A stretch of 64,000 bases of DNA. It comes from Roseimicrobium gellanilyticum. GTDB taxonomy: Bacteria; Verrucomicrobiota; Verrucomicrobiia; Verrucomicrobiales; Verrucomicrobiaceae. The notes beneath the pieces were generated by a model. That model had not been told where the DNA came from and did no database searches. It saw only the letters and a list, made by a program, of their open reading frames with translations. The stretch covers positions 1 through 64,000 of the forward strand of contig NZ_QNRR01000010.1 of assembly GCF_003315205.1 (NCBI RefSeq), written 5' to 3'. The position numbers and the translations under genes were made by a program. Below are positions 44,045 through 51,960 of this stretch, piece by piece. Numbering within the stretch: position 1 is the stretch's first letter; the number at the start of each line of letters is the position of its first letter.

Positions 44045-44752
44045 ATGTTGCCTTTTGTCTCCAGAGCGCTTGGTGCGGCATTGCTGTTGGGAGTCACCAG
44101 CATCATGGCGCAGGCAGCCGATGAGCCGTCCAGCGAGGGGATGACCACTCTGTATCAGAATGTCTGCGCCACCTGCCACGGCAGCAGGGGCGAGGGCAGG
44201 GCGGAGGTGAAGGCTCCATCGATTGCTGGCCTCCCGGATTGGTATGTGCAGGGGCAGTTGGAGAGTTTCCGGGCGGATCGCCGCGGCATCCACGAGAAGG
44301 ACCTGGAGGGGCAAATGATGCGCGCCGTGTCCAAGGTGCTGAGCGAGTCACAACTGGCGGCCATGGCGCGCCACGTGGCAGGCATGAAGCGTGTCACGCC
44401 CTCTCCGACCATGGTGGCGGATGTCGCCGCCGGACGTGAACTCTATGCGGAACGTTGCATGGAGTGTCACCGGTACAATGCAGAGGGTGAGCTGTTCTTT
44501 GCCAGTCCGCCGCTGGTGGGGCTGCAGGATTGGTACCTTGCGTCCCAGATCCGAAAATACCAGTCAGGCATTCGTGGAGTACACCCGAAGGATGTGAATG
44601 GACAGAAGATGGTCTTCAGTTCCGGCTTTGTGGAGAGCGAGGAGGTGCTGCACTCCCTGGTGGCCTACTTGATGGAACTTCAGAAACCCAAGAGCAGTGA
44701 GACCGCATCAAAGGACGAAGATCCATTCCGGACTGGAGTGCAGGAGAAGTAG
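44045..44752 (+). CDS. Dihaem c-type cytochrome
   Basis: 235 residues with a signal peptide (MLPFVSRALGAALLLGVTSI, cleavage near AQAA). Two haem-binding sites are present: CATCH (C41, C44, H45) and CMECH (C138, C141, H142). A repeated internal unit LPDWYVQGQLESFRADRRGI / LQDWYLASQIRKYQSGIRGV confirms duplication of one class I domain, as in cytochrome c4. It should carry electrons in the periplasm, perhaps to an oxidase. The DUF2752 gene begins 6 bases after its stop, so they share a transcript. The link between the two is not obvious. Confidence 0.9.
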   Translation: MLPFVSRALGAALLLGVTSIMAQAADEPSSEGMTTLYQNVCATCHGSRGEGRAEVKAPSIAGLPDWYVQGQLESFRADRRGIHEKDLEGQMMRAVSKVLSESQLAAMARHVAGMKRVTPSPTMVADVAAGRELYAERCMECHRYNAEGELFFASPPLVGLQDWYLASQIRKYQSGIRGVHPKDVNGQKMVFSSGFVESEEVLHSLVAYLMELQKPKSSETASKDEDPFRTGVQEK

Positions 44753-44758
44753 GTGTCT

Positions 44759-45415
44759 ATGATGGGCCACATCATGGATGAGGCGTCGCCAGCTCCCGCA
44801 ATCACCGGACCTCCAGCTCTCCCACGGATTCCGTGGCGCCGGCGTGTGTGGCAAAGCATCACTGCACCGTGGTTTTCTCTGTTGATGGAACAAACGGTCA
44901 TGTGCCGGGTGATGCTGGCCACAGTGGCCATCCTTGGGGGAGCTCATCTCATGGGGTGGTCCCTCTGGCCGTGCTTCTTCGCCTCCATGACCGGCCTCCC
45001 GTGTCCCGGCTGCGGCATGACGCGCGCGACCGCGGCCTTGCTCAAAGGGCAGTGGTCGTTGGCCATGAAGTACCATCTATTTTCTCCGGGGTTTCTGGTG
45101 CTGGCGGCCTTTCTTGGCTGGGCTGCACTTGCACCAAGATCCTGGCGTGACCCGGTGATTCGATGGGTGAAAGGGGTGGAGCGCCGCACCTGCCTGCCAC
45201 TCCTCTTTTTGGTGTGTGCCTTCATTTATGGCTTGATCCGGATGGCAGTACCCTCCACCAATCCGCCCATAGTCAGTCCTTCACCGGTGCGCGCCTGGTT
45301 GCAGGAGCGGTTCTCTACATCATCCTGCTGGTCAAACTGTTCAAGCACGGTGGTGTCGGTCTTGGCATCTTGGGATTCTTCTGCAGTCCTTTCACCTACA
45401 TTTGGGGCTGGATGA
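44759..45415 (+). CDS. DUF2752 membrane protein
   Basis: 218 residues from ATG 44759, with an AGGAGAAG site at 44742-44749. GTG 44753, directly after the cytochrome stop, is a poorer start. The DUF2752 motif GLPCPGCGMTRATAALLKG follows the first helix, with the paired cysteines of the family. Helices lie at about 49-68, 108-124 and 146-163. After about residue 175 the sequence turns polar and Ser/Cys-rich (FSTSSCWSNCSSTVV), which looks like out-of-frame translation. The frame of the overlapping downstream gene is already hydrophobic there, so the true end of this protein may be shorter, or a frameshift may be present (see the gene at 45163). Confidence 0.82.
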   Translation: MMGHIMDEASPAPAITGPPALPRIPWRRRVWQSITAPWFSLLMEQTVMCRVMLATVAILGGAHLMGWSLWPCFFASMTGLPCPGCGMTRATAALLKGQWSLAMKYHLFSPGFLVLAAFLGWAALAPRSWRDPVIRWVKGVERRTCLPLLFLVCAFIYGLIRMAVPSTNPPIVSPSPVRAWLQERFSTSSCWSNCSSTVVSVLASWDSSAVLSPTFGAG

Positions 45416-45585
45416 AATCGACCGAGCTGGGACTCAAAAAGCTCATGGTCTGGCTGACCATCCTTTTGCTTGTCTCGGGTGCGCTGTTCGGCGCAGGTGC
45501 CGGATTGGTGGTAGGTGACCCTGAAGTGCAAAAGGCCATCAGAGAAGCCCAGGAGCAGCAGAAGCTGAATAATCCAGGCTACTAG
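45163..45585 (+). CDS. Small membrane protein overlapping the DUF2752 gene; possible frameshift
   Basis: 140 residues if started at ATG 45163. The first 40 or so residues do not look natural, because that stretch is coding in the other frame. From about residue 42 it reads GARLVAGAVLYIILLVKLF, GVGLGILGFFCSPFTYIWGW and LMVWLTILLLVSGALFGAGA, ending KAIREAQEQQKLNNPGY: a convincing three-helix protein. No ATG occurs near the start of this part, so it either starts at a rare codon (a GTG lies in the overlap), is translated by reinitiation or frameshifting, or a base was lost in the sequence. The true start is therefore uncertain; only the C-terminal hundred residues are well supported. Confidence 0.6.
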   Translation: MGERGGAPHLPATPLFGVCLHLWLDPDGSTLHQSAHSQSFTGARLVAGAVLYIILLVKLFKHGGVGLGILGFFCSPFTYIWGWMKSTELGLKKLMVWLTILLLVSGALFGAGAGLVVGDPEVQKAIREAQEQQKLNNPGY

Positions 45586-45653
45586 CCGACGGCTGGCACT
45601 TTCCCGTTTTCACGGGCCACCTTGCGATCATGGTGCGCAGGGTGGGCTGTTGA

Positions 45654-46196
45654 TTATCTCACGACAATCTTCTGCAGCAGCGGAAGCAATTCCGTCAGCT
45701 CGCGTATTTCATGGTCGGCGGCGATGGTCGCGGAGTTCTCTCCCACCACGCGAATCGTGTGCGGCACGCCCGCGCTCATCGCCATCTGGATGTCACGATC
45801 CTGATCACCGATGAGCCAGGAGCGGGTGAGGTCGAGGTTCAGGTTACTCGCGGCCGCCAGCACCATCTCGGGACTCGGCTTGTGGCAAGTGCAGCCCGGA
45901 TCACTCTTCAGGCACGTGCAGGCATGGATGGCATCAAAGGCTGCGCCATATTTGGCCAGTTCTTCCTGCATGCGGTGATGCATGTCATCCAGCGCTTCCA
46001 GGGTCATGAGCCCCTTGCCCACGCCCTGTTGATTCGTCACCAGCACCAGTGCAAAGCCCTGTTTTTTCAGCCAGGCCAGCGCCTCGATGACCCCTTCACA
46101 AAAATGGAATTCCTCCCAGCACAGCACATAGCCAGGGCCGGGTGACACATTCACCACACCATCGCGGTCGAAGAAAAAGGCGGGACGCAAACTCAC
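45654..46196 (-). CDS. HAD-family histidinol/heptose bisphosphate phosphatase (GmhB-like)
   Basis: 180 residues. The HAD nucleophile motif FFFDRDGVVN has D10 and D12. LVTNQQGVGKG is motif II and HKPSPEM (K106) motif III, followed by LIGDQDRDIQMA. A zinc loop C93-x-C95 ... C102-x-C104 (ACTCLKSDPGCTCH) is the mark of the GmhB/HisB-N subfamily, which removes the 7-phosphate of D-glycero-D-manno-heptose bisphosphate for LPS core or the histidinol phosphate. Length fits GmhB. No other heptose gene is adjacent, so the exact substrate is uncertain. It is the last of a minus-strand run behind ribD and a small gene. Confidence 0.85.
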   Translation of the reverse strand: MSLRPAFFFDRDGVVNVSPGPGYVLCWEEFHFCEGVIEALAWLKKQGFALVLVTNQQGVGKGLMTLEALDDMHHRMQEELAKYGAAFDAIHACTCLKSDPGCTCHKPSPEMVLAAASNLNLDLTRSWLIGDQDRDIQMAMSAGVPHTIRVVGENSATIAADHEIRELTELLPLLQKIVVR

Positions 46197-46254
46197 AGTC
46201 GTTCAAGTAACGGCATGTTATCGCGGCGTCGATGAGAAATGCCGACCATCACCA

Positions 46255-46485
46255 TCATGGCTTCCAGTTCCATTTCTCTTTCCACTTCGTTTCGAGTTCC
46301 TCGCGTGTGATCACCTGCTCGGGATGCTCGCGATGTGCCTCAAGACGGTGTGCGAGCAGCTCCCGCTTCACATCCTCCCAATCAAGGAGCTCCTCAGGAT
46401 GGTCCTCTGCATGTTGAATCCTCCGCTGCATCTCTTCCCGCAGCGAAAGACTCTCATGGTGGCTGGAATCTTGTTCCATCAACAA
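46255..46485 (-). CDS. Small acidic protein, function unknown
   Basis: 76 residues (ATG 46485, or Met 3). It is highly polar and helical: LREEMQRRIQHAEDHPEELL, DWEDVKRELLAHRLEAHRE and EELETKWKEKWNWKP. There is no cysteine and no membrane segment. Such short Glu/Arg-rich proteins sometimes act as antitoxin-like subunits, but no partner gene is next to it. It lies 29 bases after ribD and 58 before the phosphatase gene, on the same strand. Confidence 0.5.
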   Translation of the reverse strand: MLMEQDSSHHESLSLREEMQRRIQHAEDHPEELLDWEDVKRELLAHRLEAHREHPEQVITREELETKWKEKWNWKP

Positions 46486-46514
46486 ACGGTATCAGGCGGG
46501 CGCTCCTAAGCAAG

Positions 46515-47555
46515 CTACTCCCACACCGGATACCCATGGATCAGGAAGTTGTCCCCCAGGCTCTCATGCCACACATCCGCGAGTTCCACGGAGCAGGCGC
46601 CATCCGGGAAGGCCACGCCGCCCACGGACATGACACCACCGCCGCAGACGCGTGGGGCGAGGTACCAGAAGCATTCGTCCACATGGCGTGAGGCAAAGGC
46701 CTGGCCGAGCAGGTTGCCGCCGCCCTCGACGAGCACACACGTGATGTCGAGCTTGGCGAGTTCCCGCAGGATTTCTTCAAAGGAGAGATCCCCCTTCAGC
46801 ACCTTGGTACGCTTTTTGAATTCATCTGTGAAGATGTGGGACTTCTTCGGCAGGCTGCCGGAGCGTGTCACGACCACGCGCCATGGCTGGTTCTTCTCCT
46901 CAGGGATGTCGTCGCCGCGCAGGGTGAGGCGGGGATTGTCCTGTCGCACGGTTTCGCCGCCGACCAGGATGGCATCGCAACGCACGCGCAGTTGCATGGC
47001 GTGATCGCGCGCGGCCTTGCTGGTGATGTTTTGGGATTCACCCGGCGGCCGTGAGAGCCGTCCATCGAGACTCTGGCCCACCTTCGCGATCACATAGGGC
47101 AGGCCGGTGGTGATCCATTTTGCAAAGGGACGAATCAACCGGGAGCACTCCTCTTCCAGCACGCCACTTTCCACGTCGATGCCTTCCTTGCGCAGAAGCT
47201 TGTCCGCCGAACCTGCGTGTTTGGGATTGGGGTCATGGAGCGCATACACCACCCGGGAGATGCCGGCGTGAATGAGGGCTCGTGTGCAGGGTTGGGTGCG
47301 TCCCTTGGTGGAGCACGGCTCGAGAGTCACGTACGCCGTGGCGCCGCGCACATCATGTCCACTGCCCATGGCATCCTGAAGGGCTTCAATTTCCGCATGC
47401 GGCAGGCCGGCACGATGATGGTAGCCCTCTCCCAGTACCGTGCCATCCTTCACAATCACGGCGCCGACGGGCGGATTGGGCGCGGTGAGTCCGATGCCTC
47501 GCGAGGCCTGGGCCAGCGCGATGGTCATGAAGTATTCGTCGTCCGAGGAAGCCAT
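46515..47555 (-). CDS. ribD: Riboflavin biosynthesis bifunctional deaminase/reductase
   Basis: 346 residues. It performs the second and third steps of riboflavin synthesis, deaminating the pyrimidine and reducing the ribosyl chain with NADPH. The N-terminal cytidine-deaminase-type domain has the zinc ligands H53-A-E55 (PHAEIEAL) and C81/C90 in LEPCSTKGRTQPC. The C-terminal reductase domain begins near 145 (PYVIAKVGQSLDGRLS) and has DAILVGGETVRQDNP and VLVEGGGNLLGQA. Length and domain order are standard. The gene is not near other rib genes here, which is common outside the Gram-positive rib operon. Confidence 0.95.
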   Translation of the reverse strand: MASSDDEYFMTIALAQASRGIGLTAPNPPVGAVIVKDGTVLGEGYHHRAGLPHAEIEALQDAMGSGHDVRGATAYVTLEPCSTKGRTQPCTRALIHAGISRVVYALHDPNPKHAGSADKLLRKEGIDVESGVLEEECSRLIRPFAKWITTGLPYVIAKVGQSLDGRLSRPPGESQNITSKAARDHAMQLRVRCDAILVGGETVRQDNPRLTLRGDDIPEEKNQPWRVVVTRSGSLPKKSHIFTDEFKKRTKVLKGDLSFEEILRELAKLDITCVLVEGGGNLLGQAFASRHVDECFWYLAPRVCGGGVMSVGGVAFPDGACSVELADVWHESLGDNFLIHGYPVWE

Positions 47556-47711
47556 GATTGCTGACAGGGAGGGGGCTGTGACGTGTCCCCACTATCCACG
47601 CGAGAAACGGACTTTCTGCAAGGAAGCATTCACTCGATGAAGCATTGAAACAGAACGCTCACAGAAGCACTTCCAGCCGTCCTCCACGGCAGAGCCTGAG
47701 GCCTCGCTGAC

Positions 47712-49148
47712 TCAGCCCTGCTGACGCGCTCCGGTTTGCTGCTGCATGAACTTCCGCACCTCGTTGTAGAGAGCGTCTGTTTGCGTGGCAGGAGCATGCT
47801 GCTTCACACCATCCAGCCAGGCATTCGTGCTTGGCGTGTGGCTCTGGGCAATCTGTATCAGCGACTCCATCCGGATCGGCACCGTCTTGCCGGCATGCAG
47901 GGCATCGGCCAGTGCGAGCTCGGCAGCACGATCGAAGACCCAGCGCAGGTCGGCACCGGAGAATCCGGCGGTCGCTTGGGCGAGCATGGTGTCATCGAGT
48001 TGGGCAATGGGCTTGCCCTTGGAGAGCAGCTTGATGATTTGCAGCCGGGCGCTCTCGTCCGGTGGCGGCACGAAGATGGCCTGGTCGAAACGCCCGGGGC
48101 GACGCAGCGCCGGGTCGAGTTGCCAGGGGGAATTCGTGGCGCCGATGACAAGGATCCGCTGGTTCTCACCGCGCAGGCCGTCCAACTCACTGAGGAACTG
48201 GTTCACGATATTGCGCGTCTGGGTGTCGCGCACATCGCGGCGGTTTGGAGCGAGGCTGTCGATTTCGTCGAACACCAGCACGCACGGCGTATTGGCACGG
48301 GCGGTCTCGAAGATCTGGTGCAGGTTGCGCTCGATGCTGCCGTAGTACGGGTCGAAGATCTCGTGCAAGCCGATGGCAAAGTAGTTGCAGGCCACCTCGC
48401 CTGCCGTGGCGCGCAGGAGCAGAGTTTTGCCGCAGCCGGGGGGGCCGTACAGCAGAATGCCGCCGCCAGTTCTGCGTCCGTAGGCCTTGTAGAGCTCCGG
48501 GTGCTGCAGAGGGTAGATGATCTTCAGGCGGATCTCCTCCTTCAGAGCGTCCATGCCACCCACATCGGAGAAGGTCACGCGGAAGCGCTCGCCATCGCCC
48601 GGGGCGAAGAAGGTTTCCGGCTTCCAGTCGCCGGTCACCGCCTCATCGAAGGGATCGTCAAAGAATTCCTGCTGCACCTCCGGCGAGAGATCGTCTTCGT
48701 CCAGTAGGTCAAAGGGGCTGTTCGACTTGTCGCGGGCAGGCGTACCGGGCTTGGCCACGCGGCCGAGGTCGGCCTCCAGTGCAGGATCGCAGATGGAGGC
48801 GTCCATCTCCTGCGCACGCTGGTAGTACTCCAGTGCGCGGGCGCGGTTGTTCTCCGCGAAGAAAATACGGCTCAGCACCAAGTGCGCGGCGGCATTGCCG
48901 GGATCGCGCTGCAGGATGCGTTCCACACGCACGGCGGCGCCACTGGTGTCGCCTTGCAGCACGAGCGTGCGGGCGAGGCAAAGTTGGGCTTCAACATGAT
49001 CCGGCTCCAGGCACAGGATGCGGGAGAAAATGTCATGCGCCTCCTCGAGCAGGAGCTCATCCAGGCACGTGTGTCCGTACAGCAGCAGGAGCGCCGTGTT
49101 GTCCGGCGCATGGCTGAGGGCTTCGCGAAGAGAGAGGAGTCGTGACAT
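47712..49148 (-). CDS. AAA+ ATPase with N-terminal TPR domain
   Basis: 478 residues from ATG 49148; a TTG nine codons upstream is in frame. Residues 1-125 form TPR-like helical repeats (NTALLLLYGHTCLDELLLEE, NNRARALEYYQRAQEMD). After an acidic linker the AAA+ module covers about 190-430: VTFSDVGGMDALKEEIRLKI, Walker A GPPGCGKT (235-242), Walker B LVFDEID (291-297) and the RRPGRFD block with Arg residues. The AAA type is that of Cdc48/FtsH/SpoVK, so the ring probably unfolds or remodels a bound partner. No protease domain is present. It lies 42 bases after trpG/pabA. The TPR-AAA layout is seen in predicted chaperones; the partner is unknown. Confidence 0.87.
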   Translation of the reverse strand: MSRLLSLREALSHAPDNTALLLLYGHTCLDELLLEEAHDIFSRILCLEPDHVEAQLCLARTLVLQGDTSGAAVRVERILQRDPGNAAAHLVLSRIFFAENNRARALEYYQRAQEMDASICDPALEADLGRVAKPGTPARDKSNSPFDLLDEDDLSPEVQQEFFDDPFDEAVTGDWKPETFFAPGDGERFRVTFSDVGGMDALKEEIRLKIIYPLQHPELYKAYGRRTGGGILLYGPPGCGKTLLLRATAGEVACNYFAIGLHEIFDPYYGSIERNLHQIFETARANTPCVLVFDEIDSLAPNRRDVRDTQTRNIVNQFLSELDGLRGENQRILVIGATNSPWQLDPALRRPGRFDQAIFVPPPDESARLQIIKLLSKGKPIAQLDDTMLAQATAGFSGADLRWVFDRAAELALADALHAGKTVPIRMESLIQIAQSHTPSTNAWLDGVKQHAPATQTDALYNEVRKFMQQQTGARQQG

Positions 49149-49190
49149 GACGCGCGTGCCGTTGCGGGTGGACAAGCAACTTAAGTGCCG

Positions 49191-49766
49191 CTAGGCGCTC
49201 ATTTCCAGAAAATTCTTCAAGAGTCGTTTACCATCTTGGGTGAGAATGCTTTCCGGATGGAACTGCACTCCATGGATCGGCAGTTCCTTGTGGCGCAGCC
49301 CCATGATTTCGGATTCGTCATCGGCAGCGACCGCCGTGATCTCCAGGCAATCGGGCAAAGTATCGCGCTTCACGATGAGAGAATGGTAGCGCGTGGCTTC
49401 GAAGTCCTGCGGCATGGTCGCGAACACCGACTTGTCGGTGTGATGGATGCGCGAGACCTTGCCGTGCATGAGACGACCGGCGCGCACCACATCGCCGCCG
49501 AACACATCCCCGATGCACTGGTGCCCGAGGCACACGCCAAGGAGTGGAACCTTGCTGCCGAAGCGGCGAATCACATCATTGCTCACTCCAGCTTCCTTTG
49601 GCGTGCACGGACCAGGTGAGATGCAGACGTGGCTGGGCTTCATCTTTTCAATCTCCTCCAGCGTTACCTGATCGTTGCGGCGGATCTCCATGGTGGCACC
49701 CATCTCGCCGAAGTACTGCACGAGGTTGTAGGTAAAGGAGTCGTAGTTGTCGATGATGAGGAGCAT
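49191..49766 (-). CDS. trpG: Anthranilate / aminodeoxychorismate synthase, glutamine amidotransferase subunit
   Basis: 191 residues, standard length. The class I glutamine amidotransferase triad is visible: C79 in GVCLGHQ, H170 and E172 in [20 protein letters not shown] is the N-terminal signature of TrpG/PabA. It releases ammonia from glutamine and hands it to the chorismate-binding large subunit, giving anthranilate (tryptophan) or aminodeoxychorismate (folate). One subunit serves both in many bacteria. The partner gene is not adjacent, so TrpG and PabA cannot be told apart; the symbol given is the more general one. Confidence 0.9.
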   Translation of the reverse strand: MLLIIDNYDSFTYNLVQYFGEMGATMEIRRNDQVTLEEIEKMKPSHVCISPGPCTPKEAGVSNDVIRRFGSKVPLLGVCLGHQCIGDVFGGDVVRAGRLMHGKVSRIHHTDKSVFATMPQDFEATRYHSLIVKRDTLPDCLEITAVAADDESEIMGLRHKELPIHGVQFHPESILTQDGKRLLKNFLEMSA

Positions 49767-50208
49767 GGCCGGGGTTTGCCATGCGATGGACCAGCATGGC
49801 GGGTGGCAAAAGGTAGCGGACCTCCCATGGGACGCAAACGCAGATGCGGTTTTGAGCGAGGGGATTCAGCCGTGAAACCAGTTGCGAAATGGAGAAATGG
49901 CTGGATTAATTAACTTCTCCAAACTTTTCGCCGTCGCAAGAGATGATGCGAACCCACATCCGGTCCCTGTCGTGCCCCACCCGAATTCTGCACGCTCGGG
50001 CCCGTTTCTTGCAGTTGTTCAACCGGTTACGACTGGTCCAAAAAGAGGGAAATGCAGCATTGCATCGGCATGAAACACGCTATAGGCTTCCTGCCGTTCA
50101 CGCCATGCCCTGCTCCCTTCCGGTACTGGCGCGCGCATTGAGGCTCCCCCAGCTCAGGTGCGTGCGGTTTTGACTTCGTAGAGAACCTCACTCCCGCTCC
50201 CACCCCTC
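49767..50208. other. Non-coding stretch between divergent trpG and exbB
   Basis: About 440 bases between divergently oriented genes. It should hold both promoters, but I see no convincing -35/-10 pair and no coding frame that reads as a protein. An 8-base palindrome AACCGGTT lies at 50021-50028, and an AT-rich patch (TTAATTAAC) occurs near 49906-49914. Confidence 0.4.
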
Positions 50209-50901
50209 ATGCTCGATCTGATTTCCAAAGGCGGCGCCCTCGTCTGGGTGCTCCTGGGTTGCTTTGGGCTGGCCCTGGCAATCTTCGCGGAACGCATCTC
50301 GTACTACCACCGGGCTGGCATGAATGTCGGCGAATTCCTCGCCGGACTCGCCAGCCTGATTCGCAGAAAGAACTACGCCGAGGCCCTGCAGGAATGTGTG
50401 GCCACCCGCGTGCCTGCCGGACGCGTGCTGCACGCCGCCTTGCTGCGCCACCATTCGACTCGCGAGCAGCTCAAGGACATCGTGCAGGAAGCCGGACAGC
50501 TCGAGGTGCCTCGCTTGGAGCGCTACCTAAGCGTGCTGCACGGCATCGCACATGCCACGCCACTCATTGGTCTGCTGGGTACCATCCTCGGCCTCATGAA
50601 TACTTTCACCCGCCTGAACAACGAGAATGGCTATGCCACACCGGCGGAGGTGGCAAATGGGGTCTTCCTGGCGCTCATCACCTCGGCTCTCGGTCTGGTG
50701 GTGGCGATTCCCAGCTACCTTTTTTATTCCTTCCTCGCGGCCAAGGCGCGCCATCTCATGCATGACCTGGAGCGTGCTGGCATCGAAATCGTGAACATCC
50801 TTGAAGACAATCGCGAGCCTGCCCACGCTGCGACGACCGGTGGGGCGCAGATTGTGGAGTTCCGCAAAACGGACTCCGGCAGCGCGCTGAAGCGCGGCTA
50901 G
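50209..50901 (+). CDS. exbB: ExbB/TolQ/MotA-type proton channel protein
   Basis: 230 residues with three membrane segments: about 5-25 (SKGGALVWVLLGCFGLALAI), 110-135 and 155-185. The channel motifs are present: HATPLIGLLGTILGLMNTF and VFLALITSALGLVVAIPSYL, corresponding to the two Thr-containing helices of ExbB (the second has Ser where many have Thr). ExbB pentamers sit with ExbD in the inner membrane and turn the proton gradient into movement for TonB- or Tol-type systems. An unknown protein and an ExbD gene follow, then a TonB-like gene, so this is the motor part of a small transport cluster. Confidence 0.9.
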   Translation: MLDLISKGGALVWVLLGCFGLALAIFAERISYYHRAGMNVGEFLAGLASLIRRKNYAEALQECVATRVPAGRVLHAALLRHHSTREQLKDIVQEAGQLEVPRLERYLSVLHGIAHATPLIGLLGTILGLMNTFTRLNNENGYATPAEVANGVFLALITSALGLVVAIPSYLFYSFLAAKARHLMHDLERAGIEIVNILEDNREPAHAATTGGAQIVEFRKTDSGSALKRG

Positions 50902-50952
50902 AGAGACCTGTCAGTGAAGGGTGGAGGCGACAGATGTCCCTCCTCAATAGCC

Positions 50953-51384
50953 ATGACACTCTGGACCATTCTCAAGAGGACATGGTACGTCGTGGTCTAC
51001 AACGGCAGGTTCTCCTTCAAACCGGCAGAAAAGGCTTTGCTGGATGCCGTGATAGCGAAGCTGCCAGAGGACGACGCCAGCGCACTTCAGGCGCAATTGC
51101 GGTCGATGAACTGTCTTCAGCGCTTCTTTAAACGGCAGTTGGTGTGTTTCCGTTTCAGACGCTACAAAGGGCCGCTTCTCAGCAAGAAAGACAGTCCATG
51201 CTGTGTGGCGCTTGTAACCGTCCGGATGGACGGCGAAAGCGTGTTCGTCAATTTGGTTTCCATGCACGGGTTGCTCAGGATCCTCTATATTCCGGCGCCA
51301 CTCAGGGCAGATGCTTCCCTGGACGTGGCAGATGTCGTCGTGTTTCCCTTGCATCATTCCCCACAGGGAAAGGAGCAGGGCTGA
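50953..51384 (+). CDS. Unknown protein within the exbB-exbD cluster
   Basis: 143 residues from ATG 50953. No membrane helix or signal is evident beyond a moderately hydrophobic start (WTILKRTWYVVVYNGRF). Basic residues are frequent in the middle (RFFKRQLVCFRFRRYKG), and the second half reads VALVTVRMDGESVFVNLVSM and LLRILYIPAPL, strand-like alternation. No family is recognised. It lies 51 bases after exbB and 139 before exbD on the same strand, an unusual insertion between motor subunits. Codon use resembles the neighbours only partly, so it may be a later insertion. Confidence 0.5.
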   Translation: MTLWTILKRTWYVVVYNGRFSFKPAEKALLDAVIAKLPEDDASALQAQLRSMNCLQRFFKRQLVCFRFRRYKGPLLSKKDSPCCVALVTVRMDGESVFVNLVSMHGLLRILYIPAPLRADASLDVADVVVFPLHHSPQGKEQG

Positions 51385-51523
51385 CTGGCCGCTGGTGATG
51401 TCGGAATGGAAGGATTTGTAGTTGCACCCTGCGCTGCAAGTCGCGATCCTACCTTGATGGAACCTTTGAGGATCCGCTGATGCCCTCGTCCCTTTTTCTT
51501 CACACCCCAGTGCCGCGCCCTTC

Positions 51524-51928
51524 ATGAAGCTCGTCAGTCATCTGCCGAAGCCGGGCTTCTGGATGTATCTGGGGCCTGTGCTCAATGTGCTGCTGCTCCT
51601 GCTGCTCTTTTTCCTCTTGGGCTCGAACTTCGTGATCCAGAGTGGCGTGGCGGTGAAGCTGCCGGAGAGCGCTTCGCGGCTCAATGGCTTCGAGAGGGCG
51701 CAGGTGGTGACCTTGCCCTCGGGGAATGACTCTTCCATGTACTTCAATGGTCGGCCGGTGACCTACGAGGAACTGGGGCGCCAGCTTGAGTTGAAGAAGA
51801 CCGAGGGACGCCGGCTCATCATCCACGCGGATGGGGGAACGCCGCTGGGAGGGCGTTTCCAGCAGGTGAGCAATCTCGCACTACGCATGGGCTACGAGGT
51901 GGCCTTCGCTACCCAGCCGGCGAGGTAA
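51524..51928 (+). CDS. exbD: ExbD/TolR-type protein with Asn in place of the conserved Asp
   Basis: 134 residues with one membrane helix (about 15-36, LGPVLNVLLLLLLFFLLGS) and a periplasmic domain beginning FVIQSGVAVKLPESAS, the normal ExbD layout. The C-terminal part RRLIIHADGGTPLGGRFQQV corresponds to the usual LxIxADxxxxxG region. In ExbD, TolR and MotB the helix carries an Asp near its start (P-x-x-D-V) that takes up protons; here the same position is Asn 21 (codon AAT). The call to the family is firm. Whether the complex can still use protons is doubtful, unless another residue substitutes. It follows the unknown gene and is 32 bases before the TonB-like gene. Confidence 0.87.
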   Translation: MKLVSHLPKPGFWMYLGPVLNVLLLLLLFFLLGSNFVIQSGVAVKLPESASRLNGFERAQVVTLPSGNDSSMYFNGRPVTYEELGRQLELKKTEGRRLIIHADGGTPLGGRFQQVSNLALRMGYEVAFATQPAR

Positions 51929-51960
51929 GGTGGAGAGGTGTCATTCGCCGTTTGCATTCC

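Noticed and set aside
42168-44081. 637-residue minus-strand open frame
   Set aside because: Antisense to the second sialate O-acetylesterase, whose catalytic motifs are intact on the plus strand.
45601-45653. Terminator between the convergent genes at 45585 and 45654
   Set aside because: Stems such as CCCGT-ttt-cACGGG exist, but no T-run follows on either strand, so a terminator call is not supported.
49882-50073. 63-residue plus-strand frame in the trpG-exbB gap
   Set aside because: No ribosome site, no pattern of helices or strands, and composition like random translation of GC-rich DNA.
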